Source: Novisyntrophococcus fermenticellae (GTDB lineage Bacteria; Bacillota; Clostridia; Lachnospirales; Lachnospiraceae). From it: DNA of 64,000 bases. A program made the translations under genes and the position numbers. The stretch is from contig NZ_CP076458.1 in assembly GCF_018866245.1 (NCBI RefSeq), forward strand, positions 2,108,001 to 2,172,000, read 5' to 3'. Below are positions 8,797-17,249 of the stretch, piece after piece. The first letter of the stretch is position 1. Each line of letters opens with the position of its first letter. Under the pieces are notes generated by a model that was not told the DNA's origin, ran no database searches, and saw only the letters and a program-made list of their open reading frames with translations.

Positions 8797-10587
8797 TTAT
8801 CCTTGGTCGAAGGAAATATGCAGCCTTACTCCGCTTTCCTTCCACTTTTCCAGTGCTTTTTTATCACGCATCAAATCCTGAAGACCTTGCATATCCGTGG
8901 GATTCAGATGTGCCGAACGATATGCGATACTGTTTTCCTTCATGTTGCAGATCACATCACTGAGCGCCCGAATTCTTTCTGCATCCGTTTCCAGTGGTAT
9001 CGAAGCATTGAATAGTGAAGTAACTTCTTTTTGCTCTTCGCTGTCCACAAAACGGTTAAGTAGTTTCGCCGGATTGATTTCTCCCCGGTGATACTGTTCA
9101 AAAAGCATCTCTGCCACCTTATGATACAATTCGGTTGTAAAGTCCTGCGGGCCTATGTAGTCAGTAATCTGCTCCATAATCTCCGGGTAAGATGTAATCC
9201 AGGTCAACATCAGTTTCTGGGCTTTCTGGATACCGCTTTCCTTTTCTCTGTTGGAGTGTATTCCGGATTTTGGCTGCCTGATTTCCTGAATTCCAGCTCC
9301 CTTCAATGCCAGTTTATTGACAAGCTTCGACAAGGTACTGCTTTCTATCCCATAAGTTCCTGCCACAGATTCTATATAGTTATTCCGTTCAATCTCATCC
9401 TCAAATCCCAGAAGCCTGGATGCTGCGTTGTGCAGAAAATCAGTCTTCCCCTGTGGATCCTCCATATCATAAGCCTGTTCTGACATACGTAATTCAAACA
9501 GGAAACTGTTTTCGGCCGCCTCCAGACGCTTTTCAAATGCCTCCCGTCCTTCATGCTGTATAAATTCATCGGGATCTTTGTATGGCTTAAGATTTACCAC
9601 TTTTGTAGAAAGACCCACACCTTTCAGCAGCGGAATTGCTCTTAAAGCCGCCCTCGTGCCTGCTTCGTCACTGTCATATATGATTAAAACCTCATCGGTA
9701 TATCGCTTCATCAGGCTGGCCTGCAGGGAAGTAAGCGCTGTTCCGAGAGACGCCACTGCATGATTGAAGCCTGCCTGGTGCATCGAGATTACATCCATAT
9801 ATCCTTCACAGATAATAAGATTCTTTTTTCTGGATAATCTCGCCGCATGAAGTCCATATAAATTTCTGCTCTTATCAAAAATCTTTGTTTCGGGAGAATT
9901 CAAGTATTTAGGCTTCCCATCACCCATCACCCGGCCTCCGAAACCTATGACCTTATTGTTTACATCCATAATTGGAAATATAACACGGTTCCAGAATTTA
10001 TCGTACATCCCGTGCTTTTCATCCGCATTAAAAAGTCCGGATTCATGAAGAATTCCATCTGGATAATCCAGCTCCTTCAGATATCGGTACAGACCATTTC
10101 CGAACCGGTCAGAGAATCCCAGGCCAAATTTTTGAATTGTTTCATCACTGAGTCCACGTCCTTTGAGGTAATTCATCGCCTGCGTCCCCTGCTTACCCTT
10201 AAGCTGCAAGTAGTAATACTTTGCGGCTTCTCGATTAATCTTCAGCAGCTGATTTTTTTTGTCGGCCTGCTCTCTTGCTTCTTTCGAGTACTCCAGCTGG
10301 GGCAAATCCACTCCAGCCCGTTCGGCCAACATTTTAAGGGCCTCCAGGAAAGTAAAGTTTTCATATTCCATAATAAAAGTAAATACATTCCCGCCGGCAC
10401 CACAGCCAAAGCAATAATACATCTGCTTATCGGGACTTACGGAAAATGAAGGTGACTTTTCATTGTGAAAAGGGCAAAGCCCAAAGTGAGAACTTCCTTT
10501 TCTCTGAAGTTTCACATACCCTCCGATTACATCTACGATATCATTCTTCAGACGGATTTCTTCTATCAAGTCATCCGAATAACGCAT
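8797..10587 (-). CDS. dnaG: DNA primase
   Basis: Makes the RNA primers for replication at the fork with the DnaB-type helicase. The N-terminal zinc domain has CPFH near residues 38-41 and YYCFGCG near 58-64. The TOPRIM catalytic core shows CEGYMDVISM and the metal-binding YDSDEAG. The helicase-binding C-terminal domain fills the last 150 residues. The length of 596 aa is normal. GAGG lies six bases before the ATG. It is separated from rpoD by 33 bases and from the upstream HD protein by about the same distance, giving an operon. Confidence 0.96.
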   Translation of the reverse strand: MRYSDDLIEEIRLKNDIVDVIGGYVKLQRKGSSHFGLCPFHNEKSPSFSVSPDKQMYYCFGCGAGGNVFTFIMEYENFTFLEALKMLAERAGVDLPQLEYSKEAREQADKKNQLLKINREAAKYYYLQLKGKQGTQAMNYLKGRGLSDETIQKFGLGFSDRFGNGLYRYLKELDYPDGILHESGLFNADEKHGMYDKFWNRVIFPIMDVNNKVIGFGGRVMGDGKPKYLNSPETKIFDKSRNLYGLHAARLSRKKNLIICEGYMDVISMHQAGFNHAVASLGTALTSLQASLMKRYTDEVLIIYDSDEAGTRAALRAIPLLKGVGLSTKVVNLKPYKDPDEFIQHEGREAFEKRLEAAENSFLFELRMSEQAYDMEDPQGKTDFLHNAASRLLGFEDEIERNNYIESVAGTYGIESSTLSKLVNKLALKGAGIQEIRQPKSGIHSNREKESGIQKAQKLMLTWITSYPEIMEQITDYIGPQDFTTELYHKVAEMLFEQYHRGEINPAKLLNRFVDSEEQKEVTSLFNASIPLETDAERIRALSDVICNMKENSIAYRSAHLNPTDMQGLQDLMRDKKALEKWKESGVRLHISFDQG

Positions 10588-10620
10588 GTCTTCCCTCTTT
10601 TCTATCTTTTGATCCGCTCA

Positions 10621-11628
10621 TCAGTATACTGCCCACGCCTTCGGAACAAACAATTCTTCAAAATGGTGCATGGAATACTGATCTGTCATGCCGGATATAT
10701 AATCACATACCACCCGTTCCTCTTTTTCTCCTCTGGAAATCAGCCTCTGGTACTCATCCGGCAATTTGTTGATATGACTGCTGTAATATTCATAAAGCTC
10801 CATCAGCATACGTTTTGCCTTTTTTTCTTCCTTCTTTGCAACAGGATTCTTATATACATTATCAAACATCAGTTGTCTGAGCATTCGCATAGCTTCCGCA
10901 ATCTCCCCTGACTGCACAATAGCGTCCCTTCCCATACTGTTCAGGATAATATCATGAATCAGCGTATTCAGTCTCTCGCGTGTCGTACCCCCAAGTACCA
11001 CACGGATTGTAATAGGAATATCATCCTCACTTATAATGCCTGCACGCTGTGCATCATCCATGTCGTGGTGAATATAGGATATCTTGTCACAAAGCCGTAC
11101 AATCTGGCCCTCCAATGTATTTGGTTTTCCAGATGTCCGGTGATTTAAGATTCCGTCCCTGACCTCCCAGGTCAGGTTTAACCCGTCCCCATCCTTTTCC
11201 AGAAGTTCCACCACACGGATACTTTGCTTATAATGGGCAAATCCTAATGGGCAGACTTCATTCAAGGCATATTCACCCGCATGACCAAAAGGTGTATGCC
11301 CAAGATCATGCCCGAGGGCAATTGCCTCAACCAGATCCTCATTCAGATTCAATGCCTTAGCTATTGTTCTGGCCGTCTGGGAAACTTCCAATGTATGCGT
11401 CAGTCTGGTCCTGTAATGATCTCCCTGGGGTGCCAGAAATACCTGCGTCTTATCCTTCAATCTTCGGAATGCCTTGGAATGAAGAATCCTGTCCCGGTCT
11501 CTTTGATAAACCGTTCGGACATCACACTCCGTCTCATACACATCCCGTCCTCTGGAATCACGACTGTGAGCCGCATAGGGACTCAGTTCCTGAAATTCCC
11601 TTTCCTCAAAGCTTTCGCGTATATTCAT
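10621..11628 (-). CDS. dgt: Deoxyguanosinetriphosphate triphosphohydrolase-like HD protein
   Basis: HD-domain enzyme related to Dgt, which splits dNTPs into nucleosides and triphosphate. Metal ligands are visible as RLTHTLEV (first His), GHDLGHTPFGHAGE (HD pair and following His) and the later IVRLCDKISYIHHDMDD. It belongs to the shorter, type 2 (about 335 aa) group common in Gram-positives, so substrate preference may differ from E. coli dGTPase. GGAGG lies six bases before the ATG. As first gene of the dnaG-rpoD unit it links nucleotide pools to replication initiation genes, but no experimental link is visible. I see no convincing promoter in the AT-rich region upstream. Confidence 0.9.
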   Translation of the reverse strand: MNIRESFEEREFQELSPYAAHSRDSRGRDVYETECDVRTVYQRDRDRILHSKAFRRLKDKTQVFLAPQGDHYRTRLTHTLEVSQTARTIAKALNLNEDLVEAIALGHDLGHTPFGHAGEYALNEVCPLGFAHYKQSIRVVELLEKDGDGLNLTWEVRDGILNHRTSGKPNTLEGQIVRLCDKISYIHHDMDDAQRAGIISEDDIPITIRVVLGGTTRERLNTLIHDIILNSMGRDAIVQSGEIAEAMRMLRQLMFDNVYKNPVAKKEEKKAKRMLMELYEYYSSHINKLPDEYQRLISRGEKEERVVCDYISGMTDQYSMHHFEELFVPKAWAVY

Positions 11629-11743
11629 CTTCTACCTCCACAGGTTGACAAGCTCTCCTATTAACCAATATACCGCACAGACGACAAATTTCCTTTTTTA
11701 TTTTTAAAATATTCATATAAAATTTAAAAGCACTGGAAAATTG

Positions 11744-11773
11744 GTATATTTTCTTGTCCAATGTACATACACT
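11744..11773 (+). promoter_or_regulatory. Sigma-E-like sporulation promoter
   Basis: GTATATT (11744-11750), a 15-base spacer, then CATACACT (11766-11773), which exactly fits the -10 pattern of mother-cell sigma-E (CATACAHT); the -35 differs from KMATATT at one position. It ends about 30 bases before the ATG at 11805. Confidence 0.55.
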
Positions 11774-11804
11774 GAATTGATAATACACAATAGGTCAGAT
11801 TGCA

Positions 11805-13058
11805 ATGAAGAAAATGGATGAAAATCAAGTGGACACTGGCGAACTGCAGATTCAAGTGAATGCGCGGCCTCAGAATCGTCCCATAAGCCAGGCCAAAATA
11901 TCAATCTCCTACACCGGCAATCCAAATCAGATACTTGAAGAATTGACAACGGATTCCAATGGTCGTACGCCTACCATAGACCTGCCTGCACCACCGGTTG
12001 AATACAGTATGGAACCAGCCATGCAACAGCCATATTCAGAATATACACTGAACATCACAGCGGAAGGTTATGAACCGATTGAAATCTCCGGCAGCCAGCT
12101 GCTTCCCGGAGAAATTGCCATACAGCCCGTTCTGATGAATCAGCTGACCGCTGAAAACCAATTTCTGGATATCGCAATTTCAGCACACACATTATATTAC
12201 GAATTTCCGCCGAAAATACCGGAAGCAGAAATTAAACCTGTGAATGAGACCGGAGAAATCGTCTTAAGCCGGGTTGTTATTCCGGAATATGTCATCGTCC
12301 ATGACGGTTCTCCTGAGGATCCTACGGCAGCCAATTACTATGAACGTTACAGAGACTATATCAAGAATGTAGCCAGCAGTGAAATCTATGCTACCTGGCC
12401 TGATTCGGCCATACGTGCAAATGTTCTGGCCATTATGTCCTTTACATTAAACAGAGTATACACAGAGTGGTATCGTAACAAAGGACATGATTTTACGATT
12501 ACCTCGTCGACTGCATACGATCATAAATGGACCAGGGGGCGAAACTACTTCGATAACATCTCCCTGATTGTAGATGAAATTTTTTCCTACTACCTTTCAC
12601 GGCCCAATGTACGCCAACCTATTCTCACACAGTACTGTGACGGACACCGGGTCACTTGTCCGAACTGGATGAGCCAATGGGGATCAAAATCTCTGGGAGA
12701 TCAGGGCTACACACCGATTCAGATTCTACGTAATTATTACGGGCAGGATATGTATATCAATTCTGCTGAAGAGATCTCAGGTGTTCCGGCCTCCTGGCCC
12801 GGCTACAACCTGGATATAGGCGCCACCGGACCGAAGGTCACTCAGATTCAAGAGCAGCTAAACGCCATAGCAAATGTATACAGTGCAATACCGCCCACTA
12901 CTGAAGATGGTATTCTGGGGGAAGGCACAAAACGTTCTGTAACAGCATTCCAGTCCCTCTTTAACCTACCCGCCACAGGCATTATCGATTATCCTACCTG
13001 GTATAAAATTCAGGATATCTATGTTGCAGTCACCCGAATCGCAGAACTCAATCCATAA
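11805..13058 (+). CDS. SpoIID-like and peptidoglycan-binding domain protein, probably sporulation-related
   Basis: Three segments are visible. Residues about 10-110 look like a carboxypeptidase-regulatory (beta-sandwich) domain (ARPQNRPISQAKISISY...TDSNGRTP). Residues about 195-330 resemble the SpoIID/stage II sporulation amidase fold (TWPDSAIRANVLAIMSFTLN, then TSSTAYDHKW and YCDGHRVTCPNWMSQWG). Residues about 345-405 are a PG_binding_1 repeat (LDIGATGPKVTQIQEQLN...TAFQSLFNLPATGIIDYPTW). There is no signal peptide, which is consistent with action in the mother cell or on the spore coat. A sigma-E-like promoter lies upstream and a strong terminator follows. Exact function is unknown; a role in spore cortex or coat is inferred. 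Confidence 0.75.
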   Translation: MKKMDENQVDTGELQIQVNARPQNRPISQAKISISYTGNPNQILEELTTDSNGRTPTIDLPAPPVEYSMEPAMQQPYSEYTLNITAEGYEPIEISGSQLLPGEIAIQPVLMNQLTAENQFLDIAISAHTLYYEFPPKIPEAEIKPVNETGEIVLSRVVIPEYVIVHDGSPEDPTAANYYERYRDYIKNVASSEIYATWPDSAIRANVLAIMSFTLNRVYTEWYRNKGHDFTITSSTAYDHKWTRGRNYFDNISLIVDEIFSYYLSRPNVRQPILTQYCDGHRVTCPNWMSQWGSKSLGDQGYTPIQILRNYYGQDMYINSAEEISGVPASWPGYNLDIGATGPKVTQIQEQLNAIANVYSAIPPTTEDGILGEGTKRSVTAFQSLFNLPATGIIDYPTWYKIQDIYVAVTRIAELNP

Positions 13059-13066
13059 AGTAACCA

Positions 13067-13105
13067 GGAACAGACCATATGAAATGCTTCCGGTCTGTTC
13101 CTTTT
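13067..13105 (+). terminator. Terminator after the SpoIID-like gene
   Basis: GGAACAGACC pairs perfectly with GGTCTGTTCC around a 15-base loop, followed by TTTT, nine bases past the stop codon. Confidence 0.85.
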
Positions 13106-13116
13106 GTATCAGCGCA

Positions 13117-13148
13117 ACAAAAAAATCCGATGACTCTGCGGATTTTTA
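13117..13148 (-). terminator. Terminator after tRNA-Leu
   Basis: Minus strand AATCCG pairs with CGGATT around a 9-base loop and is followed by TTTTTTG, five bases past the tRNA 3' end. Confidence 0.75.
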
Positions 13149-13152
13149 TAAG

Positions 13153-13239
13153 CTGCGCGAGACGGGACTTGAACCCGTACGATTGCAATAATCACTAGAT
13201 CCTTAGTCTAGCTCGTCTGCCAATTCCGACACTCGCGCA
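13153..13239 (-). tRNA. tRNA-Leu, anticodon AAG
   Basis: An 87-nt class II tRNA. The acceptor TGCGCGA pairs with TCGCGCA, discriminator G, and no CCA is encoded. The anticodon stem CTAGA/TCTAG encloses the loop CTAAGGA, giving anticodon AAG (U33 and G37 present). The long variable arm (TGATTATTGCAATCG) identifies Leu, and ACGGG-TTCAAGT-CCCGT is the T arm. A34 must be deaminated to inosine by TadA to read CUC as well as CUU. The gene has its own promoter and terminator. Confidence 0.95.
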
Positions 13240-13278
13240 CGTTATTCAGTTTGCCATCTGATTCAGACGACATGGATT

Positions 13279-13307
13279 AGTATAGCATCAGATTACAAAT
13301 CCGTCAA
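13279..13307 (-). promoter_or_regulatory. Promoter of tRNA-Leu
   Basis: Minus strand -35 TTGACG (13302-13307), 17-base spacer, -10 TATACT (13279-13284), about 40 bases before the tRNA 5' end. Confidence 0.75.
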
Positions 13308-13310
13308 CAG

Positions 13311-13356
13311 TTTTTTATGGTTTTTTCTCTAAGTTTTTTTATAGTTTTTTCTCTAA
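13311..13356 (+). repeat. Short T-rich tandem repeat (2 x 23 bp)
   Basis: Two nearly identical units of the form TTTTTTAT-R-GTTTTTTCTCTAA lie between the tRNA promoter and the hemerythrin promoter. The T-runs could act as an upstream AT-rich element for the minus-strand promoter; no other role is evident. Confidence 0.7.
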
Positions 13357-13406
13357 TCTTACAGTTCAGATACCGGCACGGCTGAACTGCCGGCAATTTC
13401 CCGCTG

Positions 13407-13435
13407 TTGTATTTTTTGCCCGAATTTGCTATAAT
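13407..13435 (+). promoter_or_regulatory. Promoter of the hemerythrin gene
   Basis: -35 TTGTAT (13407-13412), 17-base spacer, -10 TATAAT (13430-13435). An inverted repeat CAGTTCAG/CTGAACTG (13362-13389) ends 17 bases before the -35. Confidence 0.7.
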
Positions 13436-13483
13436 GGGCTGAATAGAAGTAAAGATGGAAAAAGGAAAGTGAGGATATGTTTT

Positions 13484-13888
13484 ATGAGTATTGAATTTGA
13501 TAAAGCACTTGAAACAGGAAATGATTTGATTGATACACAACACAGAGAACTGATTGCCAGAGTAAATAAGCTGACAGCAGATGGTGTGGTTGGAAAAGAA
13601 AAGAATGTTGCAGTACAGACGCTGGATTTTCTGATGGATTATACCGATTTTCATTTTAACGCCGAGGAAAATCTTCAGGAAGAACATGCTTACCCTCTTT
13701 TGGATGCTCATAAGAAGCAGCATGCGGTCTTTGTAAAGGCTGTGGACGACTTAAGAGAGATGCTGGAAGAAGAGGAAGGTCCTACGGAAGCATTCGTGGA
13801 AGCTGTCAGGAAAAATGTAGTGGACTGGCTCCTGCGGCATATCCAGATATGGGACAAGCAGGTAGCTGAGTATATAAAAGAAGCTTAA
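13484..13888 (+). CDS. Bacteriohemerythrin
   Basis: Four-helix di-iron protein that binds O2. Iron ligands follow the family pattern: DTQHRELI (first His), FHFNAEENLQEEH (His and Glu), LLDAHKKQH (two His) and HIQIWDKQ (His and Asp). The length of 134 aa is typical of single-domain bacterial forms. In an anaerobe it probably scavenges or senses oxygen. I start at the ATG at 13484 because GAGG lies nine bases upstream; the GTG five codons earlier has no ribosome site. It stands alone with its own promoter and a shared terminator. Confidence 0.92.
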   Translation: MSIEFDKALETGNDLIDTQHRELIARVNKLTADGVVGKEKNVAVQTLDFLMDYTDFHFNAEENLQEEHAYPLLDAHKKQHAVFVKAVDDLREMLEEEEGPTEAFVEAVRKNVVDWLLRHIQIWDKQVAEYIKEA

Positions 13889-13912
13889 AGAACATATAAC
13901 ATTTTAAATCGT

Positions 13913-13941
13913 AAAAGAGCGGCTCACCGCCGCTCTTTTTT
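13913..13941. terminator. Bidirectional terminator between hemerythrin and rseP
   Basis: AAAAGAGCGGC / GCCGCTCTTTT, 5-base loop TCACC, with T-runs on both strands. It serves the two convergent genes. Confidence 0.88.
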
Positions 13942-13961
13942 GAAAACTACATCTTCATGCT

Positions 13962-15260
13962 TCAAAATATTTTTCGTATGTCATTAAACATAACAAAGAC
14001 CATCAATGCCATCAGAAGCATTAGTCCTGCGAAATTCACCATGCCCTCCACTTCCTGTTTGATTGCCTTCCCTCTGATTGCCTCAATGATGAGAAAGACC
14101 ATCCTTCCACCGTCCAGTGCAGGGAACGGAACCAGATTCATCACGCCCAGGTTCGCAGAAAGCAGGATTGTAAAGTTCAGAAGGTTCAATAATACATAAA
14201 ATCCTCCATCCGCTTTTGAGGTTTCTATTGTTTTTCCAATTTCATTCACGACTCCGACCGGACCGCTTAAGTCATTCACTGTAAATTTGCCGGTAATCAA
14301 CATTCCAAGGCTTTTGATTGTAGTTTTCACCCAGTAGCCGATTTCACGGACACTGTATTTCAGCACACCCAGCGGCGACTGCTTTTCTCTTGCCATGTTA
14401 AACCCAAAGCCCAGCTCGGCATTTTTTGACAGTTTTGGTGTTACTTCTGTATCATGAATACGTTCCCCATGCTGATAAGTTATTTTTACAGCTGTACCGT
14501 CAAGAGGATGCGCGTTAAAATACTGCTCCAATTCCTTATTGCTGTTGATTACTGTGCCGTCCACTTCCAGTATGATGTCTCCTACCTGCAGACCGGCCTT
14601 TGCAAAAGGATACCCGGGCATCAAGGTCGCAACCTCAGCCTTCCCTTCTACATCCGGGTAATAGGTGTATCCCAACATATACTTCTCTGCTGCATATGGC
14701 ACATAAGTAATATCCTGCTTTTTTCCATCCCTCTTATAGGTAAGAGAAATCTCATCCGAAGGTATTCCATCCAGGCTGACCTCTGTATATAACTCTCTGC
14801 CCAATGAGATGCTGCTGCCTTCGTATCTGGTAATCAAATCACCTTCCTGCAGGCCTGCCTCGGCCGCCGGAGATCCTTCTTTTACAGAGGTTATACGGGA
14901 AGGATCAGCTCCCACCAGACTGATAATAACAATTGATATAAAGAATGCCAGAAGCAAATTAAAGATTGGACCTGCCAGGATTACAGACATTCTGGCCCAG
15001 ACCGATTTGCTGTTGAAGGAAGCCTCGCCGTCTTCTTCCCCATTCTCTCCCAGCATCATACAGGAACCCCCGAATGGCAGCAATTTTAAAGAGTATTTCG
15101 TTTCATTTCTGACTGTGGAAAATAATGTGGGACCCATTCCGACAGAAAATTCGGTCACCATGATATGATTTGCCTTAGCCAGAAGGAAATGTCCCATTTC
15201 ATGTACAATTACAACCAGGCTAAATATTAATATAGCGATAATAATGTTCAAATATGCCAC
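13962..15260 (-). CDS. rseP: Site-2 intramembrane zinc metalloprotease, RseP/RasP family
   Basis: Cleaves membrane-embedded substrates such as anti-sigma factors and leftover signal peptides. The HEMGH zinc motif is in the first membrane helix (VVIVHEMGHFLL, near residue 20). One or two PDZ-like segments lie in the middle (VKEGSPAAEAGLQEGD and MPGYPFAKAGLQVGD). The third ligand lies in NLVPFPALDGGRM near 370. The length of 432 aa is normal. The start is uncertain: a GTG at 15258-15260 gives the listed protein but lacks a ribosome site, while a TTG three codons later (15249-15251) has AGGTGG five bases upstream and overlaps the dxr stop. Last gene of the pyrH cluster. Confidence 0.93.
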   Translation of the reverse strand: MAYLNIIIAILIFSLVVIVHEMGHFLLAKANHIMVTEFSVGMGPTLFSTVRNETKYSLKLLPFGGSCMMLGENGEEDGEASFNSKSVWARMSVILAGPIFNLLLAFFISIVIISLVGADPSRITSVKEGSPAAEAGLQEGDLITRYEGSSISLGRELYTEVSLDGIPSDEISLTYKRDGKKQDITYVPYAAEKYMLGYTYYPDVEGKAEVATLMPGYPFAKAGLQVGDIILEVDGTVINSNKELEQYFNAHPLDGTAVKITYQHGERIHDTEVTPKLSKNAELGFGFNMAREKQSPLGVLKYSVREIGYWVKTTIKSLGMLITGKFTVNDLSGPVGVVNEIGKTIETSKADGGFYVLLNLLNFTILLSANLGVMNLVPFPALDGGRMVFLIIEAIRGKAIKQEVEGMVNFAGLMLLMALMVFVMFNDIRKIF

Positions 15261-16396
15261 CTGCTTTCAATCCAATCATAAGTCCCCGCCTCTGTTTCGA
15301 GTATCTGTTCTATATTCGGATTTTTGACGACCTTATGCTGCCGCATAGCCCCTTCAATCACACTATAGATATCCAAAAAGCTGATTTCGTGATTTAAAAA
15401 CTTTGATACCGCCCGTTCATTGGCCGCATTAAATACTGTCGGCATGGAATCCCCCACTCTTGCAGCATCCAGTGCCATCTTAAGCCCTTTAAAAGTTTCC
15501 ATATCCGGTTCTTCAAATGTAATTTGAGCCAGAGAACGAAAATCCAGCCGCTCTCCCGCCAGATATCGCCGTCCGGGATAGTATAACGCATACTGAATCG
15601 GAAGCTTCATATCCGGTGTTCCCAGCTGCGCCATAACAGCCCCGTCTTTAAATTCTACCATCGAATGTATAATGCTCTCAGGCTGAACCACCACCTGTAT
15701 ATGCTCCAGATCCACATCAAACAGCCATCTGGCTTCCATGACCTCCAGGCCTTTATTCACCAGGGTAGCAGAATCAATGGTGATTTTATGTCCCATAGAC
15801 CAGTTTGGATGCTTCAGCGCATCTTCTACTGTAACCTCTTCCAGTTCTTTCACCGTCTTTCCACGGAATGGTCCTCCGGAGGCGGTAATCAGCAGCTTCT
15901 CCACCGCTTTTCTTTCTTCTCCTCCAAGACACTGAAAAATTGCGCTGTGTTCGCTGTCTACAGGCAATATCTGAACATGATGTTTTTTTGCCAGAGGAAT
16001 GATGATATGACCTGCCGTAACCAGTGTTTCTTTATTCGCTAAAGCAATATCCTTTCCCTGCCTGATTGCCTCAATTGTGGGCAGGATACCAATCATCCCC
16101 ACAATTGCAGTTACCAGAAGTTCCGTATCGGCCATAGCTGCCAGTTCCATCATGCCCCCCATACCGCTCACCACTTTTGTATTCGTATCAGCAATCCGCG
16201 TTCTTAAGGTTTTTGCCTGCTCCTTATCCCAGACAGCCGCAAGTTTCGGAGAAAACTCTCTCACCTGCTCTTCCAGCTTTCTGATATTGTTTCCCGCACT
16301 GATGCCAAGCACCTGAATATCTGCGTTCAACCGTACCACATCCAGTGTCTGTGTTCCGATGGATCCGGTGGACCCTAATATTGCAATTTTCTTCAT
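15248..16396 (-). CDS. dxr: 1-deoxy-D-xylulose-5-phosphate reductoisomerase
   Basis: Second step of the MEP isoprenoid pathway: DXP + NADPH to 2-C-methyl-D-erythritol 4-phosphate. The NADPH site GSTGSIGTQTLDV is at residues 8-20. Metal and substrate residues are in VDSEHSAIFQ near 150 and in ASGGPFRG near 185. The C-terminal NAANE block matches the family. The length of 382 aa is typical. Its stop overlaps the rseP start. It supplies isoprenoid units to UppS two genes upstream. Confidence 0.96.
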   Translation of the reverse strand: MKKIAILGSTGSIGTQTLDVVRLNADIQVLGISAGNNIRKLEEQVREFSPKLAAVWDKEQAKTLRTRIADTNTKVVSGMGGMMELAAMADTELLVTAIVGMIGILPTIEAIRQGKDIALANKETLVTAGHIIIPLAKKHHVQILPVDSEHSAIFQCLGGEERKAVEKLLITASGGPFRGKTVKELEEVTVEDALKHPNWSMGHKITIDSATLVNKGLEVMEARWLFDVDLEHIQVVVQPESIIHSMVEFKDGAVMAQLGTPDMKLPIQYALYYPGRRYLAGERLDFRSLAQITFEEPDMETFKGLKMALDAARVGDSMPTVFNAANERAVSKFLNHEISFLDIYSVIEGAMRQHKVVKNPNIEQILETEAGTYDWIESRWHI

Positions 16397-16430
16397 CTAT
16401 TATTCTCCCGAACTCTGCTTTCTATCCAAT

Positions 16431-17249
16431 TTATATGAGAAAAACAGAAAGGTAATATATTACGGGGGCCGTAAAGATAACGCTGTCAAAGCGATCCAGT
16501 ATTCCCCCATGACCCGGAATCAGCTTTCCGTAGTCCTTAATTTCCATGTTTCTCTTGATTGCAGATGCAGCCAGATCACCTACCATGGAAATCAAGGCGC
16601 CTGCTCCACATATCACTGCATACTGATAAGACAGGCCATGGGTAACCAGCTGGAACAGGAATCCCAGCAACGCAGCTCCGGCTACTCCGCCTACAGCACC
16701 CTCCACCGATTTCTTCGGGCTTAAAACCGGTGCCATCTTATGCTTTCCACAAAGCATACCCACACAGTATGCGCAGGTATCCGCACCCCAGGAGCACAGA
16801 AAGATCAGCCACACATGATATTTTCCGCCAATCAGTATTCTCGTCTGATAGATATAGGAAAGCATGACACCCACATACACAATTGAAAAAAAAGCCGCCA
16901 TAACCTGACCTGCATGATACTTGGGATAGGTGCATACATAGACAAACATGATAATCAAAAGAGACAGGATCAGCATCATCTCAGAGAGTCCCGAATCGAA
17001 TCCGCGCAGATTGATTATGCCCTTATCGGATATGATAATTCCCAGATAATATAGAGTGATTCCAACCATGCTTGCAGCAGTCAGGCTGTTCCATCTGCTT
17101 TCCTGAACCTTCATGGCCTTTAAAAGCTCTCCGGCTCCAATCAGTGAGACAATCAGCAGTGTTCCGAAGAGTACATACCCACCCGTCGCGATGGCTATAA
17201 AAGCCAGTAACACAAGTACAATTCCACTCATCAGCCTTGTTTTGAACAT
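16431..17249 (-). CDS. cdsA: Phosphatidate cytidylyltransferase
   Basis: Makes CDP-diacylglycerol from phosphatidate and CTP, the branch point of phospholipid synthesis, in the membrane. About eight hydrophobic helices are visible. The family signature SPKKSVEGAVGG...GDLAASAIKR...GKLIPGHGGILDRFDS occupies residues about 175-260. The length of 272 aa is normal. GGGGG lies seven bases before the ATG, inside the end of uppS, with which it overlaps by 19 bases. Confidence 0.95.
   Translation of the reverse strand: MFKTRLMSGIVLVLLAFIAIATGGYVLFGTLLIVSLIGAGELLKAMKVQESRWNSLTAASMVGITLYYLGIIISDKGIINLRGFDSGLSEMMLILSLLIIMFVYVCTYPKYHAGQVMAAFFSIVYVGVMLSYIYQTRILIGGKYHVWLIFLCSWGADTCAYCVGMLCGKHKMAPVLSPKKSVEGAVGGVAGAALLGFLFQLVTHGLSYQYAVICGAGALISMVGDLAASAIKRNMEIKDYGKLIPGHGGILDRFDSVIFTAPVIYYLSVFLI

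Noticed and set aside
8414..8881. 155-aa plus-strand open frame opposite rpoD
   Set aside because: Serine-rich reading produced by the reverse complement of rpoD codons; no ribosome site and fully contained in a certain gene.
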